From Ursus arctos (taxonomy: Eukaryota > Chordata > Mammalia > Carnivora > Ursidae), in assembly GCF_023065955.2 (NCBI RefSeq), contig NW_026622952.1, positions 29,188,313-29,252,312 on the forward strand: DNA of 64,000 bases, in the 5' to 3' direction. This document shows, one piece after another, positions 10,506-22,916 of this stretch (positions are counted from its first letter, which is position 1; each line of letters opens with the position of its first letter). Below the pieces are notes generated by a model, which had not been told where the DNA came from, ran no database searches, and was given only the letters and a program-made list of their open reading frames with translations. A program made the position numbers and the translations under genes.

Positions 10506-12251
10506 ACACATTTAGTGTATGGCACCTTAATAAAAAAAGGCTTTTTTATCCCAAATAACAGAGTAACTAGAATTCTAAAGAGACTTAGAACAACTCCTAA
10601 AAGTGTTGCCAATTAGCAGTTACATTTTTATAAAAAGATGGGACTTGATTACATTTCATAATAATTTAAACAGTGGGAATGTCCTAAAATAGCTAAAATG
10701 ATGGAAATAATGTGAAATGTTTCTTGTGGCTCCCTGGCCCTTCTTTCAACAAGTATCTTTCAAACCCTATTGTTTTCACTGTTAGTGCAAGAACAAAACA
10801 AGTCTGAGGAAAATTATAACATAATAAATAGAGTAAGAATTTACAATACATTGTGTAATATTGTGGTATTTCTCTATTATTTTAAAAACTATGTTTTTAG
10901 CATTTAAAAAATCAGCATTTCATGGCTTAGTAAATATTTTTATGAAGATAATGAATCTAGTTACACTACTTAAATTCCGACGTAGTTCTCACTGTACATT
11001 TTTTAAAAAATTTGTGTTCTTAAGACAATTAGAATCTTCAGAAGTGTCCTGTATTTGGTTCTCTGACTTTCAGAGTATAAGTTATTTGCCTTTTCACGAT
11101 TTTGCTATCAATCTGGAATAGTCATTTAGGGGAGTGTCTTAGCGTTAGCTCTGTTGATGTATTCTAAACCCGCTCTAAAGTGGAGACATAAACATGGTAG
11201 CACAAGACTAATTTAAGATTAGATATGGGATATCTTTCTAAATGTTGTTTTAGTTTGCCCGGTGGGAAAAGAGTAACTCTGCAGCCTAATCCTGTTAATT
11301 AGCTTTTGGCAAACACAGCTACAAACAGTTTAAAAATCCTATCTCACTCTGGTGTATGGAGGTTTAATAAAACACACTGATAGCCATGGCTTGCCCTTAC
11401 TGTTCTCATTTCAGTCACCCTTCCAACTCATTATTGCCGTGGCTTCCATTCTAGAAAGCAGACAATTAGAGGGAAGGAGGGGCTGAAGGCTATTTTTTAA
11501 AGTCTCACTTGAAATATATCTCGAAAGGGCTAACCATATCATAGTAGCTCTAAACACCTTAAATCAATTTATGATTTCCATATATTGTGGAATCTGAGGT
11601 GGCTTCATGAAAATAATTTCCAATTCTTACTTCCCAGTCATGGCTTCAGGAAGGGGCGGGAAGCTTTTACAATCTAATCAGGAGAGAAAATGAATGCACC
11701 AGACAATGAGGCAGGCGTTGCTTAAATTGAACCTAGTTCTTACAGTCCTCAGCAAGGAGCATTGTCCCTCAGTGTGTTTCACCCAGAGGAATAGCTGACA
11801 GAAAACACCACAAAGGAAGAAACACAGGAAGAGACAAGCCCAGGAGTCTATTGTAGCTGTGAAAAGAACATCAGGGAGTCCAGTTCCCATGGGCTTTGTC
11901 TGTGTTCCGTAATTATTTTTAGGCAGCAAAGAAAAGATTTTGCTTTGGGGATTTGGATGAATATCTTTAAAGGAAGAGAGTATATACAAGTTGTAAATAA
12001 AAGCAGAAGGCCTCTGGTAATAGGGTCAACGGCCTCAAAATAATAGGACAATCGCCAATGTGTTGTGGGCAGCAAATTTTCCATGACAGTTTTTCCTTAT
12101 TTATATTTTTGTACCATTAAAGTGGGTTAGAAATAACCTTGCACGTGAATTTCTGTAGCCAACCATACCCCCAGTGTTTCAGTCTTCCTCTTTTCTCTTC
12201 CTGTTTTCTGTTCTCATTGTTTCCTAGTTTATTTTGGGGTCTTCTGGATTC
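10506..12251. other. Unique non-coding DNA
   Basis: AT-rich, no recognised gene or repeat. The ORFs at 10861-11121 (+), 11678-11989 (-) and 11848-12084 (-) have no recognised domain, no consistent splice context and ordinary composition. Confidence 0.55.
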
Positions 12252-12450
12252 TAACATTAATTGAGAACTTCCTATCCATTAGACATTGTATTAAGCACTT
12301 AAAAAATGTTTTTATCCTTTAATTCCAAACAATCTCATGGGACGCTGCTATTACACACCGCATAGTCGTGAAAAATGAAGCTTCCAAGCTTAAATAATGA
12401 CTCAGATGTTCGGCCAGTAAGTGACAGAGTTAGAGTGGAGATCTGCCTAG
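12252..12450 (-). mobile_element. MIR SINE, decayed
   Basis: Minus-strand MIR. On the + strand: 'TTGAGAACTTCCTATCCATTAGACATTGTATTAAGCACTT', discussed here by its parts TTGAG.ACTT, AGACATTGTATTAAGCACTT and AATCTCATGGGACGCTGCTA, then 'GCCAGTAAGTGACAGAGTTAG'. These match the 3' half and core of MIR read backwards. Confidence 0.75.
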
Positions 12451-14065
12451 TCGTTTCCCTGTCAGTTACCCCTTCTATAGTACTCTCTCTCCATAATGTC
12501 TTTCCTTTGAATAAAGGCAAGCAATATTGCCCGGGTCACAGGGCTCATATGTATATTTGTGAGTTCCCACGCTGAACTTGATCTTTGAACCTCCTAAATT
12601 TCTTTCATGTCAAAAGCAACTTAAAGAGGAAAGTGGAAAATTTAATTGTGCGTGCCTATCTTGCAAAACATGATAAAATGTTACCACTATTTTTGTTATA
12701 AACATGATTTAAATTTTGTATATCTTAAATTGCTTCGTTTTAAATTTAAAAGCAGTAAAAAAAATTTAAAAGCAGTGATTGACATTGTGACATCAAGGGG
12801 AAACTGAGATTGCTTTAGATGTATTCTAAATTCTATTTCATAATGGCTTCCATATCCAAGAGAAATACCACCCCTGAAACCAATGCAGATACCAGCTGAG
12901 AGGGTGGAAGGGTCATTTTGTGCTCATCCTATTGAACATCTGTCAAATTCTGAAGTGATACAGTTACTGGAATCTGATATTGCCCTATATTAATAACTGA
13001 GGATGCTACAGACTAATAAGTTAGAGACAGATGTGTGGATGTCTGGGATGTCTGGGGGAAATAAATATGTTTGGTTCAACACACATTTTCTGAATGGCAA
13101 ATATGCTGCTTGTTCTTTGTCTAGGGAATTTTACCAACTATTGTAACTTATAAATAAATCATAGCGTGAGTTTATGAATGATATTTATATATTTTAATTA
13201 TATATTTTATAATTATATATTACCATATGTTATTATTACATACTGTGATAACAATATGCTCGGCTATTGATTACTACTTGTCTTTTTTGTAACACAGTCA
13301 CGTGGTAACAGCCACCCTAACTCTACATTAGAATGGACTAAGCTTCTTGGAGAAAGGAATCCTAACTATGCAAGGCCTAGTAATTTTGTTCCAGAATTTT
13401 ATCTCTGAACTTTTATTAATGGTTAAAATATCTTCAGATTTAGATAACCCAGAAACCTGGGATGTAACCAGGAAGTGCTATCTTAGCACATTGTTTGCTA
13501 ATGTCTGCTGTTAACTCTGTATTTAAAAGAATGCTATAATGGGTAAATAAAAGTCAAGATAAATCCTGTTACTCATTCCTTTATCACACATTGAAAAAAG
13601 ATTTCGATACTGCATTAAGCAGCTGCATGTGACAGTCACATATAGGATTAAATAGTGTAGGTGATGGTCCAGTAATCTGAAATAGTTTAGGTAAAGAGGA
13701 GGAATTGTTTCAAGGGTAAGATCATTTATGTTGTTGAAAGGAGGGCAAACTTGCAACTGGACCTCAGAAACTATAGGAGCAAAGAAAAAACTCTCAACAT
13801 CTCGTATATTGGCTGTATTCTTTCCTGCAGCAGAGCACCTTCCAGCAGTGACAGGGAACATGGCTTCCACCACCTCTTCATCTCAGCTGCATGAGGCCTC
13901 TACCACCACACAGGGATTGATCCATGCCCAACTGACACAGAGAATGACACGGACTCAGCAGCTTAGGTCACGTGCCCACCCCTAGCCGAAGTCGCTGTGG
14001 CCATGAGACCATGTGACCTGTGCTCTTAGCCCAGGTAAGTACAGTGCCTCAGGTGAGCACAATAG
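12451..14065. other. Unique AT-rich non-coding DNA
   Basis: No gene or confident repeat. An AT-only stretch at about 13182-13222 is rich in short palindromes (TATATATTTTAATTATATATTTTATAATTATATA in pieces). The 116-codon minus-strand ORF at 13523-13873 has no recognised domain. Confidence 0.55.
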
Positions 14066-14300
14066 ATACCTATCACTCACTGATAGACCACGTGCCAGGT
14101 ACAGTTCTAAGAAATATACATATATGATAATGGACTTAATCTTACAACCCTCTGAGGTGGGCCTTGTTGTCATTATACTCATTTTGCAAATGAGAAAACT
14201 GAAGCATAGAGAGTTTAAGTAACTTGTGCAAAGTTTGAGTAACTTGTACAACTAAGTGGTATAGCGGAATTCCAAACCCAGGCAATTTCTGAGCTCTGGT
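14066..14300 (-). mobile_element. MIR SINE with a 20-bp internal duplication
   Basis: Minus-strand MIR: 'ACGTGCCAGGTACAGTTCTAAG', 'CTCATTTTGCAAATGAGAAA', 'CTGAAGCATAGAGAG', then 'AAGTAACTTG'. The AAGTAACTTG block is present twice in tandem, as AGTTTAAGTAACTTGTGCAA (14212-14231) and AGTTTGAGTAACTTGTACAA (14232-14251). Confidence 0.85.
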
Positions 14301-15929
14301 CCCATTTGAAAGTGAACGGAGATGAGGGCATTTGAGATCCTTCAGTAAACTGTAGTCTTCCCCTATTTTACAGTGACACTGGTGGAGGGGTTCTTTCCTA
14401 GCTCTTCATTTTACTGATTAGTCAGACTTCCAAATGTGTGCTGGCCCTAGGTTTTGTCCCCTGTCTTCAGTGCTCCTCCTGTTAAACTCACAACGTCCAA
14501 GCTCCTAGGGCCAGGCAGATGTCCTCAGGGCAATTACTGGCTTCAGAGCCTGGAAGCTTTTGTGAATTATACTTTCTTACCATCTTTGGTCTCTTCTTTT
14601 CCAGTCCAGATGTACATTTAAATAAATTTTATGATAGTCTATTCAGCATAAAATTTCGCCTTTATGAGTAGTAATTGCCTGAAAAATGAAGTCCTATTAT
14701 AAATTATATGTGTAAATAATAACAGTTTTTGTTCATTGACGGTGAACACTTAGTAAAAGTTGATGCCTATTGTGTTACGTAATGATAGGCACAGGAAATA
14801 TCTCATTCTTAGCAGAAATGGTAACTTGAAAAGAAATCACATAAAAACTCCATAATGCTAGTATTCATCAATTTGTAGATTTGCAAACTATTTAGTGATT
14901 ATAAATGTCCTCTAAGGAGTCTTCTAAAGAATTTAAATATAGGGGCGGCATTTTTTTTTTTTTTTTACCCTAGTATACCATTCATCTATATTCTAAAATT
15001 TGCCAGGGCATACCAATATATGTTTTTGAATTTAGAATTTGTCCAAGTATGTTGAAGATGGGTAGTTTGCATCTGATTTTTTTGAAGATGAGTAAATTAG
15101 GAGATGAAGAGGATGGACGGATAAAGCATTCTTTTAATAAGTTGGAAATACATAAAAATGCTAGTTATTTGAGAAACTCTGAAAGTCAATTTATCACGGG
15201 TACATTATAAATAAATAGAAACAATTGTTTGTCAGTCATGGACTGACTCATAGTTCTTTTGGCTATAATGCAACTGGTATTAGTGTCTGAGAGAAGTATG
15301 TTCTCTTCCATTTTCATAAACATGATGGAGTATATTGATAGACTAATGCTTCTGAAAAACAACTGTATCTTTTATATATAATATGAAAAATATCTTCTGA
15401 ATGTATCTGTATGTTTGCAAGAAAAGAAGGAGTACTAAGGCCAGGGCCTGAGTGAAAGTGGGAACACAGAGAGGTTTTGAAATTATTTTTTTTTCCGAAC
15501 TGAGTGAGCATAAACACGTTTTCATATACTTTGTAGAGTTTTATGATAGAAGTCATCAGACTCTCCTCCCTCAATAATTCTCACACTCCAAAAGGGCCAT
15601 AGCCCAAAGATGAGGGAAAACTAGAAATAACCCCATTCTGCCACAAAGAACTTCAAGGGAAATGCCTTCATTGTCTTATTTCTCCTGAGCAGAAGGAAGA
15701 AAAATATTCCCTTGAGAACACGTAATGATAAACCTGTCTTCTCAGAGGATGACAACCTGAATTCACACTCCCCCAGTGGCACACACACAAACGAAAGCTA
15801 TAAATTTGGCTTAGTGAGCCTGGACTGTACCTACAGAACCAAATGCCAACCTGTTCTGGAGAAAAACTTCCCAGGCTTCAAAGTATTTCCATATGCAACA
15901 TACAAAGTGTACTATGAGAGCACCTCATA
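14301..15929. other. Unique non-coding DNA
   Basis: AT-rich with a T-run at 14951-14966. No gene seen. The minus-strand ORFs at 15314-15574 and 15343-15525 overlap in different frames and show no domain. Confidence 0.5.
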
Positions 15930-16780
15930 GTGAAATAAAATCACAAAAACATATAAAGAAAGAAGGCACCATTAACAACACCAGAAGAAATTCCCAACAG
16001 CAAAATCTGGCCTGCAAATACACCATCCGTGGGAATTATGAGCATTTTATAAAAGTAGAAACAACTTTAAAATAATCATAAAGAAGCAAGAAGATTAGGG
16101 GGAGAATCAAAAGAATTCCTAGAAATAGGAATAGAATTTTATTAAGTCACATTTAAAAACTGAGGAAAATATGCAGAATTCAACCCAGAGTAGTCAAAGG
16201 ATAGAAAGTATGATGGAAAGATTAAAGACACAGAAAGTTTAAGACTTAAGAGTTTCAGATGGAGAAGTTAGGTAGAGTTGGGTGCAGGTATTATCTACAG
16301 GTTTAAGGGCTGAGAATATCCCAGAATTTGCAAGATGCCAAATCCAGATTCAAGAAGCCTAATGATTTTTAAATTAAAAAAAATATGATATAAATGTAAA
16401 TAACTAAAATGACAAATGAAATCTACACAAAAGCACATGATAGTAAAATTTAAAAACACCAAAGGCAAAAAGCCAAACATTTAAAGCCACCACAGGGAAT
16501 TTCCAGTTATTGACAAAGGAGCAATAATTAGACTCACATAAGACGTCTTTACAGAAAAAAACAAAAACACACTGGAATAATGATTTTAATGCGCTAAGTG
16601 ACAATAACTGTTAGCCTAAAATTCTGTAGCCAGTATTTTCTTTTTCAAAAATGAAAGAAACATAAAAGAATTTTATAATAAAAAACGGAGGTTTCCACCA
16701 ATAAATCCACATTAAAGGAATTTTAGACAGAAAAAATGTTTCCAGATAGATGGGCTGAGGCATTAGATATTACAAAACTG
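15930..16780 (+). mobile_element. HAL1/L1M ORF1-region fragment
   Basis: Purine-rich, matches the HAL1/old L1 ORF1 order: 'GAGAATATCCCAGAATTTGCA', 'CCAGATTCAAGAAGCC', 'AAACACCAAAGGCAAAAAG', 'GGAGCAATAATTAGACT', 'CTAAAATTCTGTAGCCAG', 'AAAGGAATTTTAGACAGAA'. Open frames are short and broken. It may be a relic of the same type of element as the one at 3300-5490. Confidence 0.6.
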
Positions 16781-16828
16781 AGGAATTTGTGAATTTGTTG
16801 GGACATCTAAGGAAACATTTATAGGCAG

Positions 16829-17068
16829 AAGCTCTACAGAGTGATTATAAACTTGGACTCTAAAGCCAACAGTCTGCACTGGACACCTGACTCTGCATTT
16901 AATTGGTGTGATCAAGGGAAAGTTAATTAACCTCAGTGAGTCCTTCTTTTCTCTTTTATAAAATGCTGATGATAATACTATTTCCCCAAGGGTTATTACA
17001 TGACATAGTATAGTAAAGTATGTGGAAAATATCTGGAACATAGTAAGTGTGTTATGATTATTATTACT
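16829..17068 (+). mobile_element. MIR SINE, nearly full length
   Basis: Plus-strand MIR: 'ATAAACTTGGACTCTAAAGCC', 'CTGACTCTGCATTTAATTGG', 'TTAATTAACCTCAGTGAGTC', 'TTTATAAAATGCTGATGATA', and the end 'CATAGTAAGTGTGTTATGATT'. The tRNA-related head, core and 3' segment are all in order. Confidence 0.88.
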
Positions 17069-18999
17069 CCTGTATGTAACAATAATGGCAATGTTGTGTG
17101 AGGTTAAAAATATCTTAAATTACATAAAAATAATAACCTGGAAGCCTGAAGTAGTGAATATAATCATACTCTTCGGAAAAGGGTAAAAAATACTAATTTT
17201 AGAATTTGATAAGTAGAGTATGCATGTTAAAGTTTCTAGAGAAGCCACCAAAAGAATAGAGATAGAGTGAATATCTTCCAAAAAAGTAAAGAAAAAAAAT
17301 GGAATGAGAATCCATTCAAAAGCATTGCCAGGAGATTGGCAGGTGAGAGGAAAAGAGAACTCAGGGTATTTCCCCCCACTCCCTTTCTACCTAGGATATT
17401 CTCTCAGGCAGTGGTTGCTCTTCCAAGGCACCAGCTTCCCCACTGGATAGACTGACTGTGGTTCCAGTTTTTGGCCAGCTGTCCCAGTAGACTCTATACA
17501 TTTGCCTTCTCCTTTTGCCTGTCTTTAGCCTGGGGAACGTAATGACCTCCTACTGCAGTGAAACTGTCTCCTTGTTAATCCTTCTTTTTCCACTACCTGT
17601 GGGACCATGCATTAGATTATACCTATTCAACTTTCAGTAGTTTGTCAGCTTTGTTGGCCCTTCCTTAATACTATGGTGATAGATCCATCAAGATATGATG
17701 TAAAAGACAGTAAATATTTAATAATTCCTTAATTTCCCTTCATCTGATTCTCTGCTCAGTGAGCAACTTTCTGACCATAATGAGATTTGTTCCAAATGGC
17801 TTCCGTGAGAGAGAAAGTGTACTAGTTATGCCCGAACACATACTTTATTCTTTTGGACAGTTATATTCTTGGGGTCCTGTAAGATTTGAAAACAGACCTC
17901 TGCTCTAGAAAGGCAAATCTGCCATTGTTACTGATATTTAGATGTCTGATCTAGATATTAAAGTCTAGACCCAGAACTGTTTATTCCATAAGTTAGGTCT
18001 TGTAACTGATAGCCACTTGGTCTCTCCCAGTGAGCCAGCAACCAATACCATTTGTTTGGATTTCTTTATGTAGATAATATTTTTATTTTAAAGAGTACTA
18101 CTTTCTACAGATATTTTGAGAAATATAAGTACAATAATTTTGGTGGTAGAAAATTCAAGAAACACTCATTTTTTTTTGCCAATGGAAAGATAGCTCTTGA
18201 AGATCATAAATTTTGTTTTCTATCTCTATAAATTTTCACAGAAAAACAGAAGAATTTTAAAAGTCTTAAATGAAAGACTTGTACTATTTTAGGAAGATCA
18301 AGTCTTTTTTGTTGTTGTTGTTTTTTAAAAAAAAAACCTTATCTTTTTGTTAGGCAATCTAAAAATTTCCAACTCTAACAGTTTTATTTATATAAACAGA
18401 TGGAAAAGGCAATTTCACAATTATAACTGAACTTTGTTAAGACATTTGCAACTCTTAATTGGTGTGCAAAACATGGATGGCAATGCTTTCCTTTGCTCAC
18501 TATATTCTCAATGCCTTGTAGACCACAGTTGCTTACTGATGGCAGATAAGAAGTACCTGAGAGGCAACTGTAAAGGAGAGGGGACATAGAAGGAAAATCT
18601 TTATGAGCTTCTTGAATTACATGTTTCTACCTTTGTGGCCAAGAATTTTCAACACAAGATTTCATGACACAACTATTTCTAGTAAAATATTAGACTAAAA
18701 ACTTTTGTCTTTGAGTTCAAAACTGCATGGTATTGGTTTTTTACACACCTTGTGGAATGCCAATTCCTGTTTAGAAAAGGATATTAGAAGTCCACGTGGT
18801 GGATAAAAACATTCAAACTTTTGTTTTCTTATTGTAGAAAAGTGAATGGAGTAGAGAAAAGGAAAATATAAAAATGGAAATATCAAAAGACAATTTGTAC
18901 ACAATACATGAATTATTTGAAGAGGACGAAGTTTATAAAATCACCTAATAATTATTTAAATGGTGGGATACATTGGGGAAGCAGAGGAGCCATTAATTT
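17069..18999. other. Unique non-coding DNA
   Basis: No gene, RNA or confident repeat. Includes (TTG)n-like DNA at 18310-18322 next to T- and A-runs (18322-18340). The small ORFs are unremarkable. Confidence 0.5.
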
Positions 19000-19014
19000 A
19001 GAAAGCAAGATGGA

Positions 19015-19220
19015 GGGGCACCTGGGTGGCACAGCGGTTAAGTGCCTGTCTTCGGCTCAGGGCGTGATCCCGGCGTTCTGGGATCGAGCCCCACATCAGG
19101 CTCCTCCGCTAGGAGCCTGCTTCTTCCTCTCCCACTCCCCCTGCTTGTGTTCCCTCTCTCGCTAGCTGTCTCTATCTCTGTCAAATAAATAAATAAAATC
19201 TTTTAAAAAAAAAAAAAAAA
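19015..19220 (+). mobile_element. CanSINE, bear/panda SINEC1 type, young
   Basis: Complete SINE with the subfamily markers GGCACAGCGGTTAAG and GGGCGTGATCCCGGCG. Perfect 15-bp target-site duplication AGAAAGCAAGATGGA at 19000-19014 and 19221-19235. Few differences from the copies at 22717 and 43902, so it is among the youngest here. Confidence 0.97.
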
Positions 19221-19369
19221 AGAAAGCAAGATGGATTATCATCTCTTCTGCCTCTTCTGCTATTTAAAAGAACCCAGTTAGAATTGCTTTAAATACATTT
19301 TGAATGAGAAAATAAGTGTTGAAGGAGAAAGGGGAAAATACATAAATATAAACTCATAGAAGATCAAAG

Positions 19370-19515
19370 TGTTAGAGCTGCAAGGAGCATTAGAGAAGGG
19401 TTTATTTTATTTATCACATTCTTCCACATATGATAGATGAAATCCAGGGGGATGAATTAACTAGCTCAGTGGCTAGTGACAGAGCCTACTTAGGAGCCTA
19501 CTATCTCTTTGCTAC
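19370..19515 (-). mobile_element. MIR/L2-related old repeat
   Basis: Faint match to the MIR/L2-type segment read backwards ('TATGATAGATGAAATCCAGGG', 'GCTAGTGACAGAGCCTACTTAGG'). Too decayed to place in a subfamily. Confidence 0.4.
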
Positions 19516-19524
19516 TCAGACTAA

Positions 19525-19680
19525 TGTGCAGGAGTCAGCAACATCCAGGAACACCTGAGAACTTTAGACGTGTGGAAGTGCAGATTTCATTCCAGATCTA
19601 CTCAGCGTGACTCTGCATTTTAACAAGATTCCAAGGTGAGTCTAAGCACATTAAAATCTGAGAAGCATTGTTTGATCATG
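19525..19680 (-). mobile_element. MER5B-like hAT-Charlie DNA transposon remnant
   Basis: 'AGGAACACCTGAGAACTTTAG', 'AGTGCAGATTTCATTCCAG', 'CTCTGCATTTTAACAAGATTCC' and 'TTAAAATCTGAGAAGCATTG' follow the order of the short MER5-family elements read on the minus strand. The terminal 'TTTGAGAACCACTG'-type end is degenerate. Confidence 0.6.
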
Positions 19681-19857
19681 TCTCATGTTGCTCTTTGGTT
19701 GTTTTCCACAGCTGTCTTGCCTGAGAATGTATTGCCCCCTAGGGCAGGAGTTTGTTCTCTGCTTATTTGTGTATGTCCTGCCAAGAAGTTACAATAGGAT
19801 CAGGACAACATTTTTTATTCTTTTGTCATCTATTTTTAGTATACAATAACATACTTA

Positions 19858-19935
19858 GTAAAATATATACATAATATATATATAATATATATATACAGTA
19901 ATATATATATAATATATGTTATATATATATACAGT
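19858..19935. repeat. AT-rich (TA)n repeat with self-complementary units
   Basis: Runs of TATATA interrupted by 'CATAA' and 'CAGTA', including ATATATATACAGT twice (about 19888-19900 and 19923-19935). Capable of cruciform pairing. Flanked by unique DNA. Confidence 0.85.
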
Positions 19936-20121
19936 CCTCAACAAATATTAGTTCATTTATGAGCAAGATTATTTTCTTATCTTACTAACCAGAACATTTG
20001 ACATATACTATATCTCTGGAGAGCAAAGCCCTTCACAAGAAATGGAGCCACCAATAAACTTACTTGATTGTATGGGTTCTGTAAGATCGTGATGAATTGT
20101 AATGGATAGAAAAAGCCATCT

Positions 20122-20333
20122 TGAGAAGCTCCTGGGTGGCTCAGTCAGTGGAGTGACTGACTCTTGATTTCGGCTCAGGTGGTGATCTCATGAGTCATGT
20201 GATTGGCGCTGCATCAGGCTCTATGCTTAGCGGGGAATGTGCTTGAAGATTCTCTCCCTCTGCCCCTCCCCCAACTCGTGCATACACAGGCTCTCTTTTT
20301 TTTTTCCTATCTCTAAAATAAATCTTTAAAATG
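20122..20333 (+). mobile_element. CanSINE, older subfamily
   Basis: SINE head 'CTCCTGGGTGGCTCAGTCAGTGG', 'CTCTTGATTTCGGCTCAGGTGG', 'GTGATCTCATGAG', a CT-rich body and 'AAAATAAATCTTTAAAA'. More diverged than the other copies. The 'GACTCTTGATTTC' variant marks an older CanSINE group shared with 31405, 34870 and 52305. No clear target-site duplication. Confidence 0.9.
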
Positions 20334-22544
20334 TCACTTGTGTGCCAAATGACACCCAAGTGTGGTAACCATTGAAGGCAGACCATTCTATTGAGAATGA
20401 TGGAAAATAAATATTTTGACAGATCCTAAATATTAGAGTTAGAATCCAAGATATCTTTACTCTACTGTAGATATATATGAGAAAGATCCTAACATTGAAT
20501 AAGACTGTTCTTAAAGAAAGATTTGTCTTCTGTTAAATATTTTGCTTACCTACTACAAAAGAATCTGAAGTGGTGCTAGTTATAGATAAAAGCTTAAAGC
20601 TTTGATGACAAGAAGGGAATGAATTCTGACAATCACTGGTTTAGTATTTTTAGTAATAATGGAAATGAAAAAGGAAAGGAAAAGGATAGTCATACCTTTT
20701 AACAGGAAAAATAAAAAATAAATTTTATAAAATTAATTTAGCATAAGATTCCAAACTCGTATTGACTTTTAAATTCATCCCTACTCCAATGACACACATT
20801 TCCAAGGCAAGCACTCAGAAACCCTCTAAAGTCAATACAGTCTATGGGGAGTTATCTAGTGAAAATGGATTTTTTAAGATGTGTCTTTAAAGTGTGCCTG
20901 TGAATGATCACTTTTTAAAAACTTTCCAAGATTTTAGAGGGAAGGAAATTTTTACTTTTGGAAAATTATATTTCTGAGAGTTTTACTAAAAACAGTAATA
21001 AGTATTATTCAATCCATTTTCTAAGGAACTTTGGCAAAATTCTACAGATATATTTATGTGATTTAATAATATACTCAGCTGAAATATTTTCTTTTATTTC
21101 AATGTTTATTGTTTTAAAATGCATTACAAGTCCCAAATGAGTTTTCATACCAGAAACAAACTTGAGTGTGTAAGCTTTATAGATATTTGAGTTGTATCTA
21201 TCAAAGGACAATGTCAATGAAAAGGTAAAGAATCTACTAAAATGTATTTTAAAATTTCTTTATCTCTACCAGGCCATATGAATTGAATGAATCATTCTTA
21301 AGATTTTTTTTTTTTTTTTGGTCTGTTTCACATGATTAATTCCTGGTATTTATACTAGGGCATTCAGCAATAAAGCTCCACTGACATGTGGAGATTGCAT
21401 TACCAATTTGAGGGTCCTTCATGAAGAGGCACACATTCTGGTGTGATTTTGTATGCAGAGAGTGAGTGGGTTGGGACATAGGGAAGATTAGCAAAACACT
21501 TGGAAGTGAGGATATTCAAGCTGCAATGCCATCAGATCAACTTTTCCATCTGGCCCAGCTTGGCAACCATGTGAGTGTCTCTGTTTTGCCAAAATATGAC
21601 TAAAAATTAAACATGAAAATTTCTGGAGCTAGATCTTGGGCAGACCAAAGTGATCTTAGAAGTTGGGGGTGGGGTGGGGACACAATATATTTCTAATTGA
21701 TATAAATTCATTGTTGGTTAAGATGTTTCCACAGTTTTATAAAAACAATTGACTTACAAGCCTGTTGCTAAGGGATTTACAAATTCAACAATATCTATAA
21801 TCATAAGCAACTATCTTGTTTATGGTAAAATAATGTAAGACAGTAGATTCCCCCCATGTGGTCATACTGTTGGCACATCATCAGTGAGGAGCTGACTTTA
21901 TTAATTATTTCAAACAAAGTGATGCATATCAAAAAGCCTGTTAGCCTGAGAGAAAAACTTTCAGCTCTGTTATATCTAGATAATATATTAGAATTGATAG
22001 GCTATCAATTTCTAATCAAGTTACTATTTAAAACTCTTCTGCCTGGGTTGATTAATACAAAGAGTGATGTTATTGGAAGGTACTGATGGTCTTGAGAAGA
22101 GTGCTGTAGCCATAAAGTCTGCATAAACCCAGCATAAATTTCAGGAATTTAAATATCTGTAAAAGTTAAAGCTTCCTTGCCTTCACTTCCATTTGGTGGC
22201 CATAGATTAAATGTAAAGCTGCAAATATAATAACCTAAATAACTAGTAGAGAATTTCTTCCTTGCTTAAACACCTTATAAGCTTCCTTTACACATGAGTT
22301 AACTGGCCCTCAATAAACCAAGCAATTATGGTCTCTGAAAACTAAAAACGCTAATCCCATTTTAAATTAACAAACTTAAAGGGAGAGGGAAGTATCTCTG
22401 CCATATTTTCTGCCTCTATCCATAAAAGCAAAAGACTTCCAGTGCATTGTTCCTAGCCTCCTATTACTTATTGCCCCAATGCAGTAGGGCTACTGACCTG
22501 ATTCATCAGAAGTTGAGTTATTAAGCACAATTTATTAGTACCCA
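20334..22544. other. Unique non-coding DNA
   Basis: No gene or RNA recognised. T-run at 21305-21319. The less AT-skewed stretch at about 21340-21700 looks unique and could be conserved non-coding DNA, but nothing in a single sequence proves that. Confidence 0.5.
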
Positions 22545-22716
22545 GAATAAGTTTATACATGCAAGGAAGCCTCCATATGATTATCAGAGGATTTCTCAGC
22601 AGAAACTTTGCAAGCAAAAAGAGAGGGATGATATATTCAAAATGTTGAAAGAGAAAAAACTGTCAAACAAGAATACTGTCTATAGCAAACTGTCCCTTAA
22701 AAATAAAGTAAAAATT

Positions 22717-22916
22717 GGGGCACCTGGGTGGCACAGCGGTTAAGCATCTGCCTTCGGCTCAGGGTGTGATCCCGGCATTATGGGATCGAGCCCCACATCA
22801 GGCTCCTCCGCTATAAGCCTGCTTCTTCCTCTCCCACTCCCCCTGCTTGTGTTCCCTCTCTCACTGGCTGTCTCTATCTCTGTCGAATAAATAAATAAAA
22901 TCTTTAAAAAATAAAT
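22717..22916 (+). mobile_element. CanSINE, bear/panda type, inserted in L1M
   Basis: Complete SINE with GGCACAGCGGTTAAG and 'GCCCCACATCAGGCTCCTCCGC'. Perfect 16-bp target-site duplication AAATAAAGTAAAAATT at 22701-22716 and 22917-22932. It splits the inter-ORF part of the L1M. Confidence 0.97.
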
